A stretch of DNA of 32,096 nucleotides from Streptococcus sanguinis (lineage in GTDB: Bacteria; Bacillota; Bacilli; Lactobacillales; Streptococcaceae). Numbering within the stretch: position 1 is the stretch's first letter; every line of letters begins with the position of its first letter. The notes below the pieces were generated by a model that was not told the DNA's origin, did not search any database, and saw nothing but the letters and a program-made list of their open reading frames with translations. The position numbers were made by a program, and so were the translations under genes. The DNA is taken from positions 1 through 32,096 of the forward strand of contig NZ_JAHZPA010000009.1 of assembly GCF_019929225.1 (NCBI RefSeq). Direction: 5' to 3'. Shown here in pieces: positions 8,678 through 15,239 of this stretch.

Positions 8678-9061
8678 ATGTTAAAGGATCTTAAAGAATT
8701 CTTGCTGCGCGGGAACGTGATTGATTTGGCAGTCGGTGTGATCATCGCCAACGCCTTTGGAGCAATCGTCACTTCATTGATTACTGACGTAATCACTCCC
8801 CTCTTCCTCAACCCAATTTTGAAAGCTGCAAACTTGGAGCAAATTTCTCAATTGAAATGGAACGGAATTGCTTATGGTAACTTCTTGAGTGCTGTAATTA
8901 ACTTCTTGGTAATCGGTACTGTTCTTTTCTTCATCGTCAAGTCTGCTGAAAAAGCACAAAGCCTTGCTAAGAAGAAGGAAGAAGTTGAAGAAGCGCCAGC
9001 TGGACCAACTGAATTGGAAGTCCTGCAAGAAATCAAAGCTTTGTTGGCTGAGAAAAAATAA
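8678..9061 (+). CDS. mscL: Large-conductance mechanosensitive channel MscL
   Basis: A 127-residue membrane protein that forms a homopentameric pore and opens under membrane tension to release solutes on osmotic downshock. The N-terminal amphipathic helix and first membrane helix carry the family signature FLLRGNVIDLAVGVIIANAF. A short extracellular loop follows (NLEQISQLKWNGIAYG), then the second membrane helix near residues 70-90. The cytoplasmic end is charged and coiled (SLAKKKEEVEEAP to the terminal LAEKK). Length is normal for the family. The ATG has AAAGGAAAG upstream. It is transcribed alone, between its own promoter and terminator. Confidence 0.97.
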   Translation: MLKDLKEFLLRGNVIDLAVGVIIANAFGAIVTSLITDVITPLFLNPILKAANLEQISQLKWNGIAYGNFLSAVINFLVIGTVLFFIVKSAEKAQSLAKKKEEVEEAPAGPTELEVLQEIKALLAEKK

Positions 9062-9067
9062 AGAGAA

Positions 9068-9093
9068 TTCACTGATGAAAATCAGTGTTTTTT
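9068..9093 (+). terminator. Terminator of mscL
   Basis: CACTGAT-GAAA-ATCAGTG is followed by six T residues. It begins seven bases after the mscL stop codon. This is a strong intrinsic terminator. Confidence 0.92.
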
Positions 9094-9137
9094 CTTTCCT
9101 GTTGCTCATGATCATCCTCTTCTCTCCAAAGAGCGAA

Positions 9138-9170
9138 AACAAAAAACAGACCGGAGTCTGCTTTTTTGTT
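9138..9170. terminator. Bidirectional terminator between mscL and rpsU
   Basis: An A-run, a short stem CAGAC-CGGA-GTCTG and a T-run form a hairpin flanked by A and T tracts. It can stop transcription from both sides. It lies directly after the rpsU stop codon. Confidence 0.85.
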
Positions 9171-9173
9171 CAA

Positions 9174-9350
9174 TTAGAATTTTTTACGTTTACGAGCTGC
9201 TTCTGATTTGCGTTTGCGTTTTACAGAAGGTTTTTCATAGAATTCACGTTTGCGTGTTTCTTGAAGAGTACCAGCTTTAGTAACCGCACGTTTGAAACGA
9301 CGAAGTGCATCATCAAGTGATTCATTCTTGCGTACTACTGTTTTTGACAT
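9174..9350 (-). CDS. rpsU: 30S ribosomal protein S21
   Basis: A 58-residue small-subunit protein near the mRNA 3' platform of the 30S subunit. It starts [20 protein letters not shown] and ends in a very basic tail ([19 protein letters not shown]), as usual for bS21. The ATG at 9350 is chosen over an upstream in-frame ATG at 9374, because GGGAG lies just before it and the family begins MSKT. It has its own strong promoter and terminator. In many bacteria rpsU precedes dnaG and rpoD. Here it is nearby but separate, with mscL between. Confidence 0.96.
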
Positions 9351-9384
9351 TTTTTTCACTCCCTTCAAGTCCAAAATCTATATA

Positions 9385-9413
9385 ATCATACCACATATAG
9401 AAAAGAGTGTCAA
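9385..9413 (-). promoter_or_regulatory. Promoter of rpsU
   Basis: On the minus strand a perfect TTGACA (9413-9408), a 17-nt spacer and TATGAT (9390-9385) lie about 35 bases before the ATG. This is a strong primary-sigma promoter, as expected for a ribosomal protein gene. Confidence 0.88.
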
Positions 9414-9457
9414 GTATTTTCTGTAAGTATGATGTATCCCCTTTTTATGATACAAAC

Positions 9458-9493
9458 AAGAAGACCAACTGCTCTGCTGCAGCTGGTCTTCTT
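9458..9493 (-). terminator. Terminator of the VTC/DUF4956 operon
   Basis: The inverted repeat AAGAAGACCA...TGGTCTTCTT has an inner ACTG/CAGC extension, with T-rich sequence following on the minus strand. It begins just after the DUF4956 stop codon. Confidence 0.75.
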
Positions 9494-9497
9494 TTGC

Positions 9498-10181
9498 TTA
9501 GAGGGTTTTACGCTTCTTAGCGGCTTTGGAAAGGGAAATATCCTGTACCTTATCATAGAACAGGAACTGCTGAATAAGCTCCCTGTCGCTCATGTCAGGA
9601 TTCAAGTCAACAACATAGTCCAACTTGATAGACTTCTTTTCAGCCGACTTGAGAGATGTCAGTTCGGCTGACTTACAAGTCGTTTCAAAGATAGCATCAA
9701 AGAGTACTTCGTAGTCAAAGTCAGCTGGAACCTGAACCTGAACATAACGTCTGGTCGGACTGACTGAAGTAAAGCTCATCTTTTCAAAGAGCATCCAGAT
9801 GCCTGAAATAGCTAGAGTAAAGACAATTCCCAGTGCTACAAAGCCCATCCCTGTTGTAATCCCGATAGCTGTCGCCATAAAGATGGCTAGGAGCTCCTTG
9901 GAGCCACCTGCAGCCGACCGGAAGCGAATCAAACTGAAAGTTCCCGCTACGGCGACACTGGTACCCAGATTTCCATTAACCAAGAAGATGATAATGGAAA
10001 TAATGGCTGGCAAAAGGGAGAGGGTGACGACAAATTCCTTGGTATAAATGGTTTGGCGCTTATAGACCTTGGCCAAGATAATTCCTAAAACCACACTAGT
10101 TGCTAGTGAAAAAATCAATGCTAAAGGATTTATCTTGACTTCCGTAGAGGAGTAGATACTGTTAAATAACTGATTGAGCAT
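9498..10181 (-). CDS. DUF4956 membrane protein, partner of the VTC-domain protein
   Basis: A 227-residue protein. About four hydrophobic segments occupy the first 135 residues (INPLALIFSLATSVVLGIIL, FVVTLSLLPAIISIIIFLV, the AVAGTFSL region, and ITTGMGFVALGIVFTLAISG). A conserved polar loop FSLIRFRSAAGGSKELL lies between membrane segments. The C-terminal third (from about 145) is cytosolic-looking, with YVQVQVPADFDYEVLFDAIF, and ends in a basic KAAKKRKTL. DUF4956 proteins are commonly encoded next to VTC-domain polymerases, as here, 11 bases after that gene. A membrane-anchor or export role for a phosphate polymer is a plausible inference. No biochemical function can be read from the sequence. 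Confidence 0.88.
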   Translation of the reverse strand: MLNQLFNSIYSSTEVKINPLALIFSLATSVVLGIILAKVYKRQTIYTKEFVVTLSLLPAIISIIIFLVNGNLGTSVAVAGTFSLIRFRSAAGGSKELLAIFMATAIGITTGMGFVALGIVFTLAISGIWMLFEKMSFTSVSPTRRYVQVQVPADFDYEVLFDAIFETTCKSAELTSLKSAEKKSIKLDYVVDLNPDMSDRELIQQFLFYDKVQDISLSKAAKKRKTL

Positions 10182-10192
10182 AGACTACCTCC

Positions 10193-10924
10193 TTAGGCCT
10201 TGACTGTTTGAGTCAGCCTTTCTTTAGTTTTCAGGTAGGCATTGCCGTATTTTGAGAAGGACTGGTCTTCAAGACCGTATTTGTTCAGAATATCAGCCAA
10301 CCACTGAGGATATTGACCAGGAACCTTGATTTCCATAATTACCTTGTCGTTATCCAGCAAGGGCAGTCCATAGCGGCCTAAAGCCAAGTCTACATCATAA
10401 TCACGGTAGCGGATGTTGGAATCAACTGTCACACGGACTTTTTTATCTTCCAAGCCTCTCATAGAGTAGCGATCATAGCTAATCACCATTTTTGGCTTCA
10501 AGTCTATATAGCGCTCCTGTAACTGCTCCACTTCTGCCTTGACCCGATCATCAGAAATAGTATGGTCTGCCACACCGTTCACAATATAGTTGGTCACAGA
10601 GAGAGGATTCGAAACCAAACGGTATTTGAAACCTACTTCATCCCGTTTCTTCTTGATTTCCAAGAAAACTTGACTATCATCATTTGGCTGCTCAGCATAA
10701 GTCCGCATCCGCATTTTTTCGCGACCACCTTTTCTAGCAATGGAATCCTGAATCATCTGGAACTCATCATTATCAAAATACACATTGGAAATGGTTGATG
10801 TCGCATAATCATCTGCGGTGAGGTGAGGCCTCATGTCAGCTTCAAGACGAGCTAGCATTGCTCGGTCAAGAATATACTTCGTTTCGATTCGTTGGAAGTT
10901 GGTTTGGATTTGTTTTTGTTTCAT
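10193..10924 (-). CDS. VTC-domain protein, polyphosphate polymerase-like (CYTH/TTM tunnel fold)
   Basis: A 243-residue cytoplasmic protein matching the catalytic core of yeast Vtc4, which makes polyphosphate from ATP inside a basic beta-barrel tunnel. Conserved basic and acidic strand motifs are visible in order: RIETKYIL near 12, SNVYFDN near 46, KMRMRTYAE near 70, VFLEIKKKRD near 86, MVISYDRYSM near 146, RVTVDSNIRYRD near 163, VIMEIKVPG near 194 and SFSKYGNAYLK near 222. The start ATG follows AAAGGAGAATTCAA. It is the first gene of the operon, controlled by the promoter at 11080-11108 with three BlaI-type operators. No CotH-type kinase gene, a frequent partner elsewhere, is present. Polymerase activity is inferred from family. 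Confidence 0.88.
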   Translation of the reverse strand: MKQKQIQTNFQRIETKYILDRAMLARLEADMRPHLTADDYATSTISNVYFDNDEFQMIQDSIARKGGREKMRMRTYAEQPNDDSQVFLEIKKKRDEVGFKYRLVSNPLSVTNYIVNGVADHTISDDRVKAEVEQLQERYIDLKPKMVISYDRYSMRGLEDKKVRVTVDSNIRYRDYDVDLALGRYGLPLLDNDKVIMEIKVPGQYPQWLADILNKYGLEDQSFSKYGNAYLKTKERLTQTVKA

Positions 10925-10942
10925 TTGAATTCTCCTTTGATT

Positions 10943-10954
10943 CTACAAATGTAG
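10943..10954. promoter_or_regulatory. BlaI/CopY-type operator, box 1 (VTC operon leader)
   Basis: CTACAAATGTAG is a perfect palindromic CTACA-nn-TGTAG box, within the wider shared context ATTCTACAAATGTAGTTTGT. It lies in the leader just upstream of the ribosome-binding site of the VTC gene. TACA/TGTA pairs are the known recognition core of BlaI, MecI and CopY repressors. Confidence 0.75.
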
Positions 10955-11056
10955 TTTGTGCTTTTAAAAGAAATAGAGCTTCCGCTCTGCATCCTACAAG
11001 CGTCTGGATAAGCTTTGCTTTCTTCTCCTTTCCAAGCAGTATTTTTTAAAAACATT

Positions 11057-11068
11057 CTACAAATGTAG
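11057..11068. promoter_or_regulatory. BlaI/CopY-type operator, box 2
   Basis: This is a second perfect CTACAAATGTAG, again preceded by ATT and followed by TTTATAA. Its centre is 26 bases downstream (in the sense of transcription) of box 3, so two repressor dimers could sit on nearly the same DNA face. Confidence 0.75.
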
Positions 11069-11079
11069 TTTATAAGTAT

Positions 11080-11108
11080 ATTCTACAATTGTCGTTTGTG
11101 AATGTCAA
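11080..11108 (-). promoter_or_regulatory. Promoter of the VTC/DUF4956 operon with overlapping BlaI-type operator (box 3)
   Basis: On the minus strand a perfect TTGACA (11108-11103), a 17-nt spacer and TAGAAT (11085-11080). The operator CGACAATTGTAG occupies 11083-11094 and covers the spacer end and the -10 start. The layout is the same as at the repressor gene's own promoter (13192-13220). Confidence 0.85.
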
Positions 11109-11249
11109 GAAAAAAGATAAATAATCTTTCAGTTTTTTTAGCATTAGGAAACGAAGTACAAACTGTAAGCAAAATCGTCCTAAAATAAAGATAAACTGAT
11201 GACTAACTGCTCTTGGAGGATTTCTAAATCCCCTTTTGAGAAGATAATA

Positions 11250-11294
11250 AAATTCTACCAGTCTAAGCTTTTAAGAAACTTAAACTGGCAGAAT
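11250..11294 (-). terminator. Terminator of the blaI-M56 operon
   Basis: On the minus strand ATTCTGCCAGT...ACTGGTAGAAT forms a long stem with an inner TTAAG/CTTA pairing, followed by TTTTATT. It starts just after the M56 gene stop codon. Confidence 0.75.
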
Positions 11295-11301
11295 CCTTTA
11301 T

Positions 11302-12759
11302 TTAATCGTCATCATGGTCATCATCATCGTCCGGATCATCGGTGTCTGTCGTATGAGAGGAACTGTTCTGAGTCGGAGTTTGAACAGTCGCTGTACTAGC
11401 TCCAGTAGAGCCCGCTGCTCCCGTATTTCCTGCACCTGCAGTAGAGCTGTTATCAGCTGGAGTTGATGCAGCAGACGAGGATGGACTGACTTCTTTTTCA
11501 ACCGTTACCGTCTTTTCGACAATGGTATACTGCTTGGATTGAATTAGTTTTCCATCCTTAGCATTGACAATGGTTTCATGGGCTGTTTGCCCGTGCGAGA
11601 AGCGGATTTTATAGGTGTCTTTCTCACGCGAAATTTGTAAATCTTTAATATCATTTTCAGAAAGAGACAGCTCTTTTAAGACGGATGCTAGTGCCTGACG
11701 CTGACTGAGCCCTTGAGACTGTTTTTGTCCCGTCACAGGCTTGCTTTGTTGAGCTTCTGGGCTTTCTAAGGCAAAGACCGAGCTAGTCAAGAGCAAAAGG
11801 AGAGGGACTGCTACTACAAAGGCAGCAGACAGAAACCTCTTAGGCAGGCGGTTATCCATGATACCGACAATCCGCCGCTTGAGATTAAACTTGTCAGAGT
11901 AAAAGCAGGTCGTCAGAGCAATTGGGGTCTTCTTACTGCGGTCTATCATGGTCAAAATCGTTTCACCGTAGAAAGTCCGATACTCTGTATCTCTACTGCT
12001 CAGAACATCATAGTCACAGTACATTTCTCCTGCTTCCTGAGTTTCACGGCAGGCAAAGCGGACAACCGGGTTAAACCAATGAAGACTCTTAGCAAAAATT
12101 CCCAAAAGATTAACTAAAACATCGCGGTGCTTATAGTGAGTCAGCTCATGCTTGAAAATCAGCTGCAGCTCTTCTTCTGTGTAGTCCAACTCTGGCAGCA
12201 CGATTAAAATATCTCTGAAACCTAGCAGCATAGGACTTTGGGACATAGGATAGTGGAGCAGACGAATCCGGCCCTTAACTCCCATCTCCTGCTGAACAGC
12301 CCGTAGCTGAGCCATCGCTTCTTCGTCCTGAAACACCGTGCCCCAGCGCTTCAGCATCTTTCTGAAGCGAATATAAGAATAAGCGTATCTTCCTATACTA
12401 AAGACAAAGCCAATCAGCCAGATGGCAAAAAGAATTTCAAACCAAGGTAAGCCCAGAAAAGCCTCCCACAGATTTGGCTGGGCAGCTTTTTCAACTGCTG
12501 GAGAAGCGCCCTGAGCACCACCTGTCTGGGTAGCAGTCACTGCTGTCTGAACTACCGATCCTGTATTCAGCCGAATCAAGCCTGAGCCAAATTGGGGACG
12601 GAACGGAAACAGAAAACTCAGCAATATCAGAAACCAAATAAAATACTTCACTCTGACCGAAATCTTAGTCTTAAAGGCCGTAAAAAGCAGACTAAGCAAA
12701 AGCACCAAAATGGATGTCGACAAACTGGTCAGAAGAAAAGAAAGAAGGAACTGTTTCAT
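11302..12759 (-). CDS. BlaR1/MecR1-like M56 membrane metalloprotease with PepSY-like and Asp-rich C-terminus
   Basis: A 485-residue membrane protein. Predicted membrane helices lie near 4-28, 38-54, 106-124 and 309-330. The M56 zinc-protease motif HELTH is at 204-208 on a cytoplasmic loop, with the downstream EAGEMYCDYD acidic ligand region. Such proteases relieve repression by causing cleavage of a BlaI-type repressor, here encoded 15 bases upstream. After the last membrane helix there is no penicillin-binding domain. About 55 residues (354-408, QALASVLKELSLSENDIKDL through NAKDGKLI) look like a PepSY domain. A Ser/Thr/Ala linker follows, then a tail DDPDDDDDHDDD. The sensor part therefore faces outside and is not a beta-lactam receptor. 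The ATG has GGAGG upstream. The signal sensed is unknown. Confidence 0.88.
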   Translation of the reverse strand: MKQFLLSFLLTSLSTSILVLLLSLLFTAFKTKISVRVKYFIWFLILLSFLFPFRPQFGSGLIRLNTGSVVQTAVTATQTGGAQGASPAVEKAAQPNLWEAFLGLPWFEILFAIWLIGFVFSIGRYAYSYIRFRKMLKRWGTVFQDEEAMAQLRAVQQEMGVKGRIRLLHYPMSQSPMLLGFRDILIVLPELDYTEEELQLIFKHELTHYKHRDVLVNLLGIFAKSLHWFNPVVRFACRETQEAGEMYCDYDVLSSRDTEYRTFYGETILTMIDRSKKTPIALTTCFYSDKFNLKRRIVGIMDNRLPKRFLSAAFVVAVPLLLLLTSSVFALESPEAQQSKPVTGQKQSQGLSQRQALASVLKELSLSENDIKDLQISREKDTYKIRFSHGQTAHETIVNAKDGKLIQSKQYTIVEKTVTVEKEVSPSSSAASTPADNSSTAGAGNTGAAGSTGASTATVQTPTQNSSSHTTDTDDPDDDDDHDDD

Positions 12760-12774
12760 GCTTATCCCTCCATC

Positions 12775-13152
12775 CTACTTTCCTTGGTTGAGCAAACTGC
12801 GCAGCTCATCCAATTCATTTTCCGAAAAGGAGTTAGAAGAAAAGAGTGTTTTGACAAACCCGCCCATTGAACGGCCGCTGTGACGCTTCAAGAAATCCGA
12901 AGCCTCAACTTCCAGATACTCATCTTCTGAGATCAAGGCTGTATACTGCCTTTCACGCCCCTTGCGGACACTTTCTAAAAAGCCCTTTTCAGTCAAGCGA
13001 GCCAAAACTGTCAGCAAAGTCTGGGGCTTCCAGTGATTGTCTGGTCCCAGCTTTTCCATGATACGGGCAGAGGTCGTCGGGGTAGGCAGCTGCCAAATTA
13101 CTTTTAAAATAGTAAATTCCCCGTCTGGCAAACGTTTAATAGATCTTTTCAT
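12775..13152 (-). CDS. BlaI/MecI/CopY-family transcriptional repressor
   Basis: A 125-residue winged-helix repressor. The N-terminal DNA-binding part reads LPDGEFTILKVIWQLPTPTTSARIMEKL then WKPQTLLTVLARLTEKGFLES, with the wing KGRERQYTALISEDEY. The C-terminal helices (FLKRHSGRSMGGFVKTLFSSNSF and ENELDELRSLLNQ) form the dimer region. It lacks the C-terminal Cys-x-Cys pairs of copper-sensing CopY, which favours a BlaI-type, protease-controlled repressor. ATG at 13152 is chosen because the protein then begins MKRSIKRLPDGEF; an in-frame GTG at 13161 is possible. It is the first gene of a two-gene operon with the M56 protease. Its own promoter carries the same operator as the VTC operon. Confidence 0.92.
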   Translation of the reverse strand: MKRSIKRLPDGEFTILKVIWQLPTPTTSARIMEKLGPDNHWKPQTLLTVLARLTEKGFLESVRKGRERQYTALISEDEYLEVEASDFLKRHSGRSMGGFVKTLFSSNSFSENELDELRSLLNQGK

Positions 13153-13191
13153 CGTTCCCACGCGCTTTCTAAATAATGCTATTCTATTTTT

Positions 13192-13220
13192 ATTCTACAC
13201 TTGTCTAACAAAAAAGTCAA
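13192..13220 (-). promoter_or_regulatory. Promoter of the blaI-M56 operon with overlapping BlaI-type operator (box 4)
   Basis: On the minus strand TTGACT (13220-13215), a 17-nt spacer and TAGAAT (13197-13192). An operator-like AGACAAGTGTAG covers 13195-13206. The -10, the spacer length and the box position all match the VTC promoter, which indicates autoregulation and co-regulation. Confidence 0.82.
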
Positions 13221-13230
13221 TCATTATATA

Positions 13231-13263
13231 AAAAAAGAGCGGGAAATCAATTTTCCGCACTCT
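13231..13263 (-). terminator. Terminator of the DUF1304 gene
   Basis: On the minus strand AGAGTGCGGAAA pairs with TTTCCCGCTCT (one bulge), followed by a run of T. It begins just after the stop codon at 13266. Confidence 0.8.
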
Positions 13264-13265
13264 AT

Positions 13266-13622
13266 TTAGAAAAATAAACTAAGTAGGGTCAGCATAGCCA
13301 GTCCTCCCTGCTTGAACAGGATTTTCGGGTCACTGGTCACTGCACCGTATGCTGCCACCAAGATGATATAAACCATAAAAATTCCCAGCCAAAGCGGACT
13401 AGACTGCACAAAGGCCGCAATCAGCACTAAAACAGCTATCAATCCGTTGTAAACTCCTTGGTTTTTGAAAAGTGTATTGACCGACTGCTGCTCCAACTCC
13501 TCTTGTGACATACCGAAAACCCGAGCTGTTGCTGCAGAAGTCGTCGCAATGGTCTCCAAGTACAGGATGTAGAAAAATTCCAAGGCAACCAAGCTTGCCA
13601 AAATCAGTGTAATAATAGACAT
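13266..13622 (-). CDS. DUF1304 family small integral membrane protein
   Basis: A 118-residue protein with four hydrophobic segments (near 2-22, 56-74, 76-96 and 103-118). The conserved N-terminal ALEFFYILYLET and the central FKNQGVYNGLIA are typical of DUF1304. No function is known for the family. ATG at 13622 has GGAGGG upstream. It stands alone, divergent from the flavoprotein gene, with its own terminator. A possible link with redox or envelope stress is only suggested by its neighbours. Confidence 0.88.
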   Translation of the reverse strand: MSIITLILASLVALEFFYILYLETIATTSAATARVFGMSQEELEQQSVNTLFKNQGVYNGLIAVLVLIAAFVQSSPLWLGIFMVYIILVAAYGAVTSDPKILFKQGGLAMLTLLSLFF

Positions 13623-13750
13623 TTTACCCTCCTAAAATAAATAACGAAACTTAGTATAACACAGACTGACTGGAACTGCGAAAATCATGCTCAAAAATGG
13701 ACATTATGTATAAAATCAAACACTAAAAATACTGAAGAAAAAAAGCGTAG

Positions 13751-13769
13751 CAGAAATCAGCAATTTCTG
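13751..13769. repeat. Inverted repeat at the har-like promoter
   Basis: CAGAAAT-CAGCA-ATTTCTG is a perfect 7-5-7 inverted repeat. It ends 11 bases before the -10 box of the flavoprotein gene and so covers the usual -35 position. It could be an operator or chance dyad. Confidence 0.5.
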
Positions 13770-13777
13770 ACTAGATG

Positions 13778-13786
13778 TGATACAAT
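13778..13786 (+). promoter_or_regulatory. Extended -10 promoter of the flavoprotein disulfide reductase gene
   Basis: TGATACAAT (TG-n-TACAAT) lies 25 bases before the ATG. No good -35 box is present; the region holds an inverted repeat instead. This pattern often needs an activator or is controlled by a repressor. Confidence 0.6.
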
Positions 13787-13811
13787 CTTTTTTGAAAAAT
13801 GGAGGTAAATT

Positions 13812-15128
13812 ATGTTAACCTATGATTTAATTGTCATCGGCTTTGGGAAGGCCGGTAAAACATTGGCAGCCAAAATGGCGGCCCAAGGAAAAAAAGTTGC
13901 TTTGATTGAGCGAAGCAAGGCTATGTACGGGGGAACCTGCATTAATATCGCCTGCATCCCAACCAAAACCCTGCTTGTCGCTGCTGAAAAAGGCCTGGCT
14001 TTCGATCAAGTCATGGCTGAAAAGAACGCTGTAACCAGCCGTCTCAACGGGAAGAACTACGCAGCAATCAGTGGCGCTAGTGTCGACATCATTGATGCGG
14101 AAGCTCATTTTCTTTCAAATAAGATCATCGAAATCACAGCTGGCGATGAGAAAGAGGAACTGACTGCTGAAACTATTGTCATCAATACTGGTGCTGTTTC
14201 CAACGTCCTGCCAATTCCAGGACTGACTGAAACCGAGCACGTATATGACTCAACTGGCATCCAAAATCTGGAAGAACTTCCTAAACGCTTGGGAGTTCTG
14301 GGCGGCGGTAACATCGGCCTAGAATTCGCTGGACTCTACAACAAATTGGGCAGTCAGGTGACTGTGCTGGATGCTGCTCCTGTCTTTCTCCCTCGAGTTG
14401 AGCCTTCTATCGCTGCTCTAGCTAAGCAATACATGGAAGAAGACGGAATCCAACTCTTACAAAATGTACGTACCACACAGGTCAAAAATGATGGTGACGA
14501 AGTTGTAGTTGTGACAGAATCTGGAGAATTCCGCTTTGATGCCCTACTCTATGCTACTGGCCGCAAGCCTAATGTTGAGCCACTGCAGTTGGAAAATACA
14601 GATATCGAGCTGACAGAGCGCGGAGCGATTAAGGTCGATAAGCACTTGGAAACATCTGTACCTGGTGTATTTGCAGCGGGCGATGTCAATGGCGGTCTGC
14701 AGTTTACTTATATCTCATTGGATGACTTCCGTATCCTTTATAGCTATCTGGCTGGCGATGGCAGCTACACACTGGAAGACCGTAAAAACGTCCCTACCAG
14801 CATGTTCATCACACCACCTTTGGCTCAAATCGGATTGACTGAAAAGGAAGCCAAAGAGCAAGGCCTGCCGATTGCAGTTAAGGAGATTCCAGTCGCAGCA
14901 ATGCCTCGCGGACATGTCAATGCTGACTTGCGAGGTGCTTTCAAGGCTGTTGTCAACACTGAAACCAAGGAAATCGTCGGAGCGACAATCTTCTCAGCAG
15001 GGGCTCAGGAAATTATCAATATCCTGACTGTAGCTATGGATAATAAGATTCCTTACACCTACTTGAGCAAGCAAATCTTCACCCACCCAACGTTGGCTGA
15101 AAACCTCAATGATTTATTTGCTATCTAA
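13812..15128 (+). CDS. har: Class I flavin disulfide reductase, RclA/Har-like (probable hypothiocyanous acid reductase)
   Basis: A 438-residue FAD/NAD(P)H enzyme. It has the FAD Rossmann motif VIGFGKAGKTLA at 8-19, the redox pair Cys43-x4-Cys48 in GGTCINIACIPTKTL, the NAD(P)H Rossmann motif LGGGNIGLEFAG near 162-173, the second FAD motif VFAAGDVNG near 286-294 and a C-terminal dimer domain (FTHPTLAENLNDL). The MYGGTCINIACIPTKTL active site and length match the RclA group. In pneumococcus this group includes Har, which reduces the lactoperoxidase product HOSCN with NAD(P)H. It is not lipoamide dehydrogenase, because no partner genes are present. ATG at 13812 has GGAGG seven bases upstream. It is a single-gene transcript ending in a terminator at 15133-15152. 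Substrate is inferred from family. Confidence 0.9.
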   Translation: MLTYDLIVIGFGKAGKTLAAKMAAQGKKVALIERSKAMYGGTCINIACIPTKTLLVAAEKGLAFDQVMAEKNAVTSRLNGKNYAAISGASVDIIDAEAHFLSNKIIEITAGDEKEELTAETIVINTGAVSNVLPIPGLTETEHVYDSTGIQNLEELPKRLGVLGGGNIGLEFAGLYNKLGSQVTVLDAAPVFLPRVEPSIAALAKQYMEEDGIQLLQNVRTTQVKNDGDEVVVVTESGEFRFDALLYATGRKPNVEPLQLENTDIELTERGAIKVDKHLETSVPGVFAAGDVNGGLQFTYISLDDFRILYSYLAGDGSYTLEDRKNVPTSMFITPPLAQIGLTEKEAKEQGLPIAVKEIPVAAMPRGHVNADLRGAFKAVVNTETKEIVGATIFSAGAQEIINILTVAMDNKIPYTYLSKQIFTHPTLAENLNDLFAI

Positions 15129-15132
15129 TTTT

Positions 15133-15152
15133 AAGCCCCAACAGGGGCTTTT
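15133..15152 (+). terminator. Terminator of the flavin disulfide reductase gene
   Basis: AAGCCCC-AACA-GGGGCTT followed by TT, four bases after the stop codon. The stem is GC-rich with a tight loop. Confidence 0.85.
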
Positions 15153-15174
15153 AAGCTGGCTTCAAAACATTTGC

Positions 15175-15204
15175 TTACATTTCAACCCCTTTTTGTGGTA
15201 CAAT
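15175..15204 (+). promoter_or_regulatory. Promoter of the ferredoxin-NADP reductase gene
   Basis: TTACAT (15175-15180), an 18-nt spacer and TACAAT (15199-15204) with an extended TG at 15196-15197 lie 35 bases before the ATG at 15240. Confidence 0.65.
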
Positions 15205-15239
15205 AATGCTAGTTTATTTTAAAAAGATTGAGGAAGATT

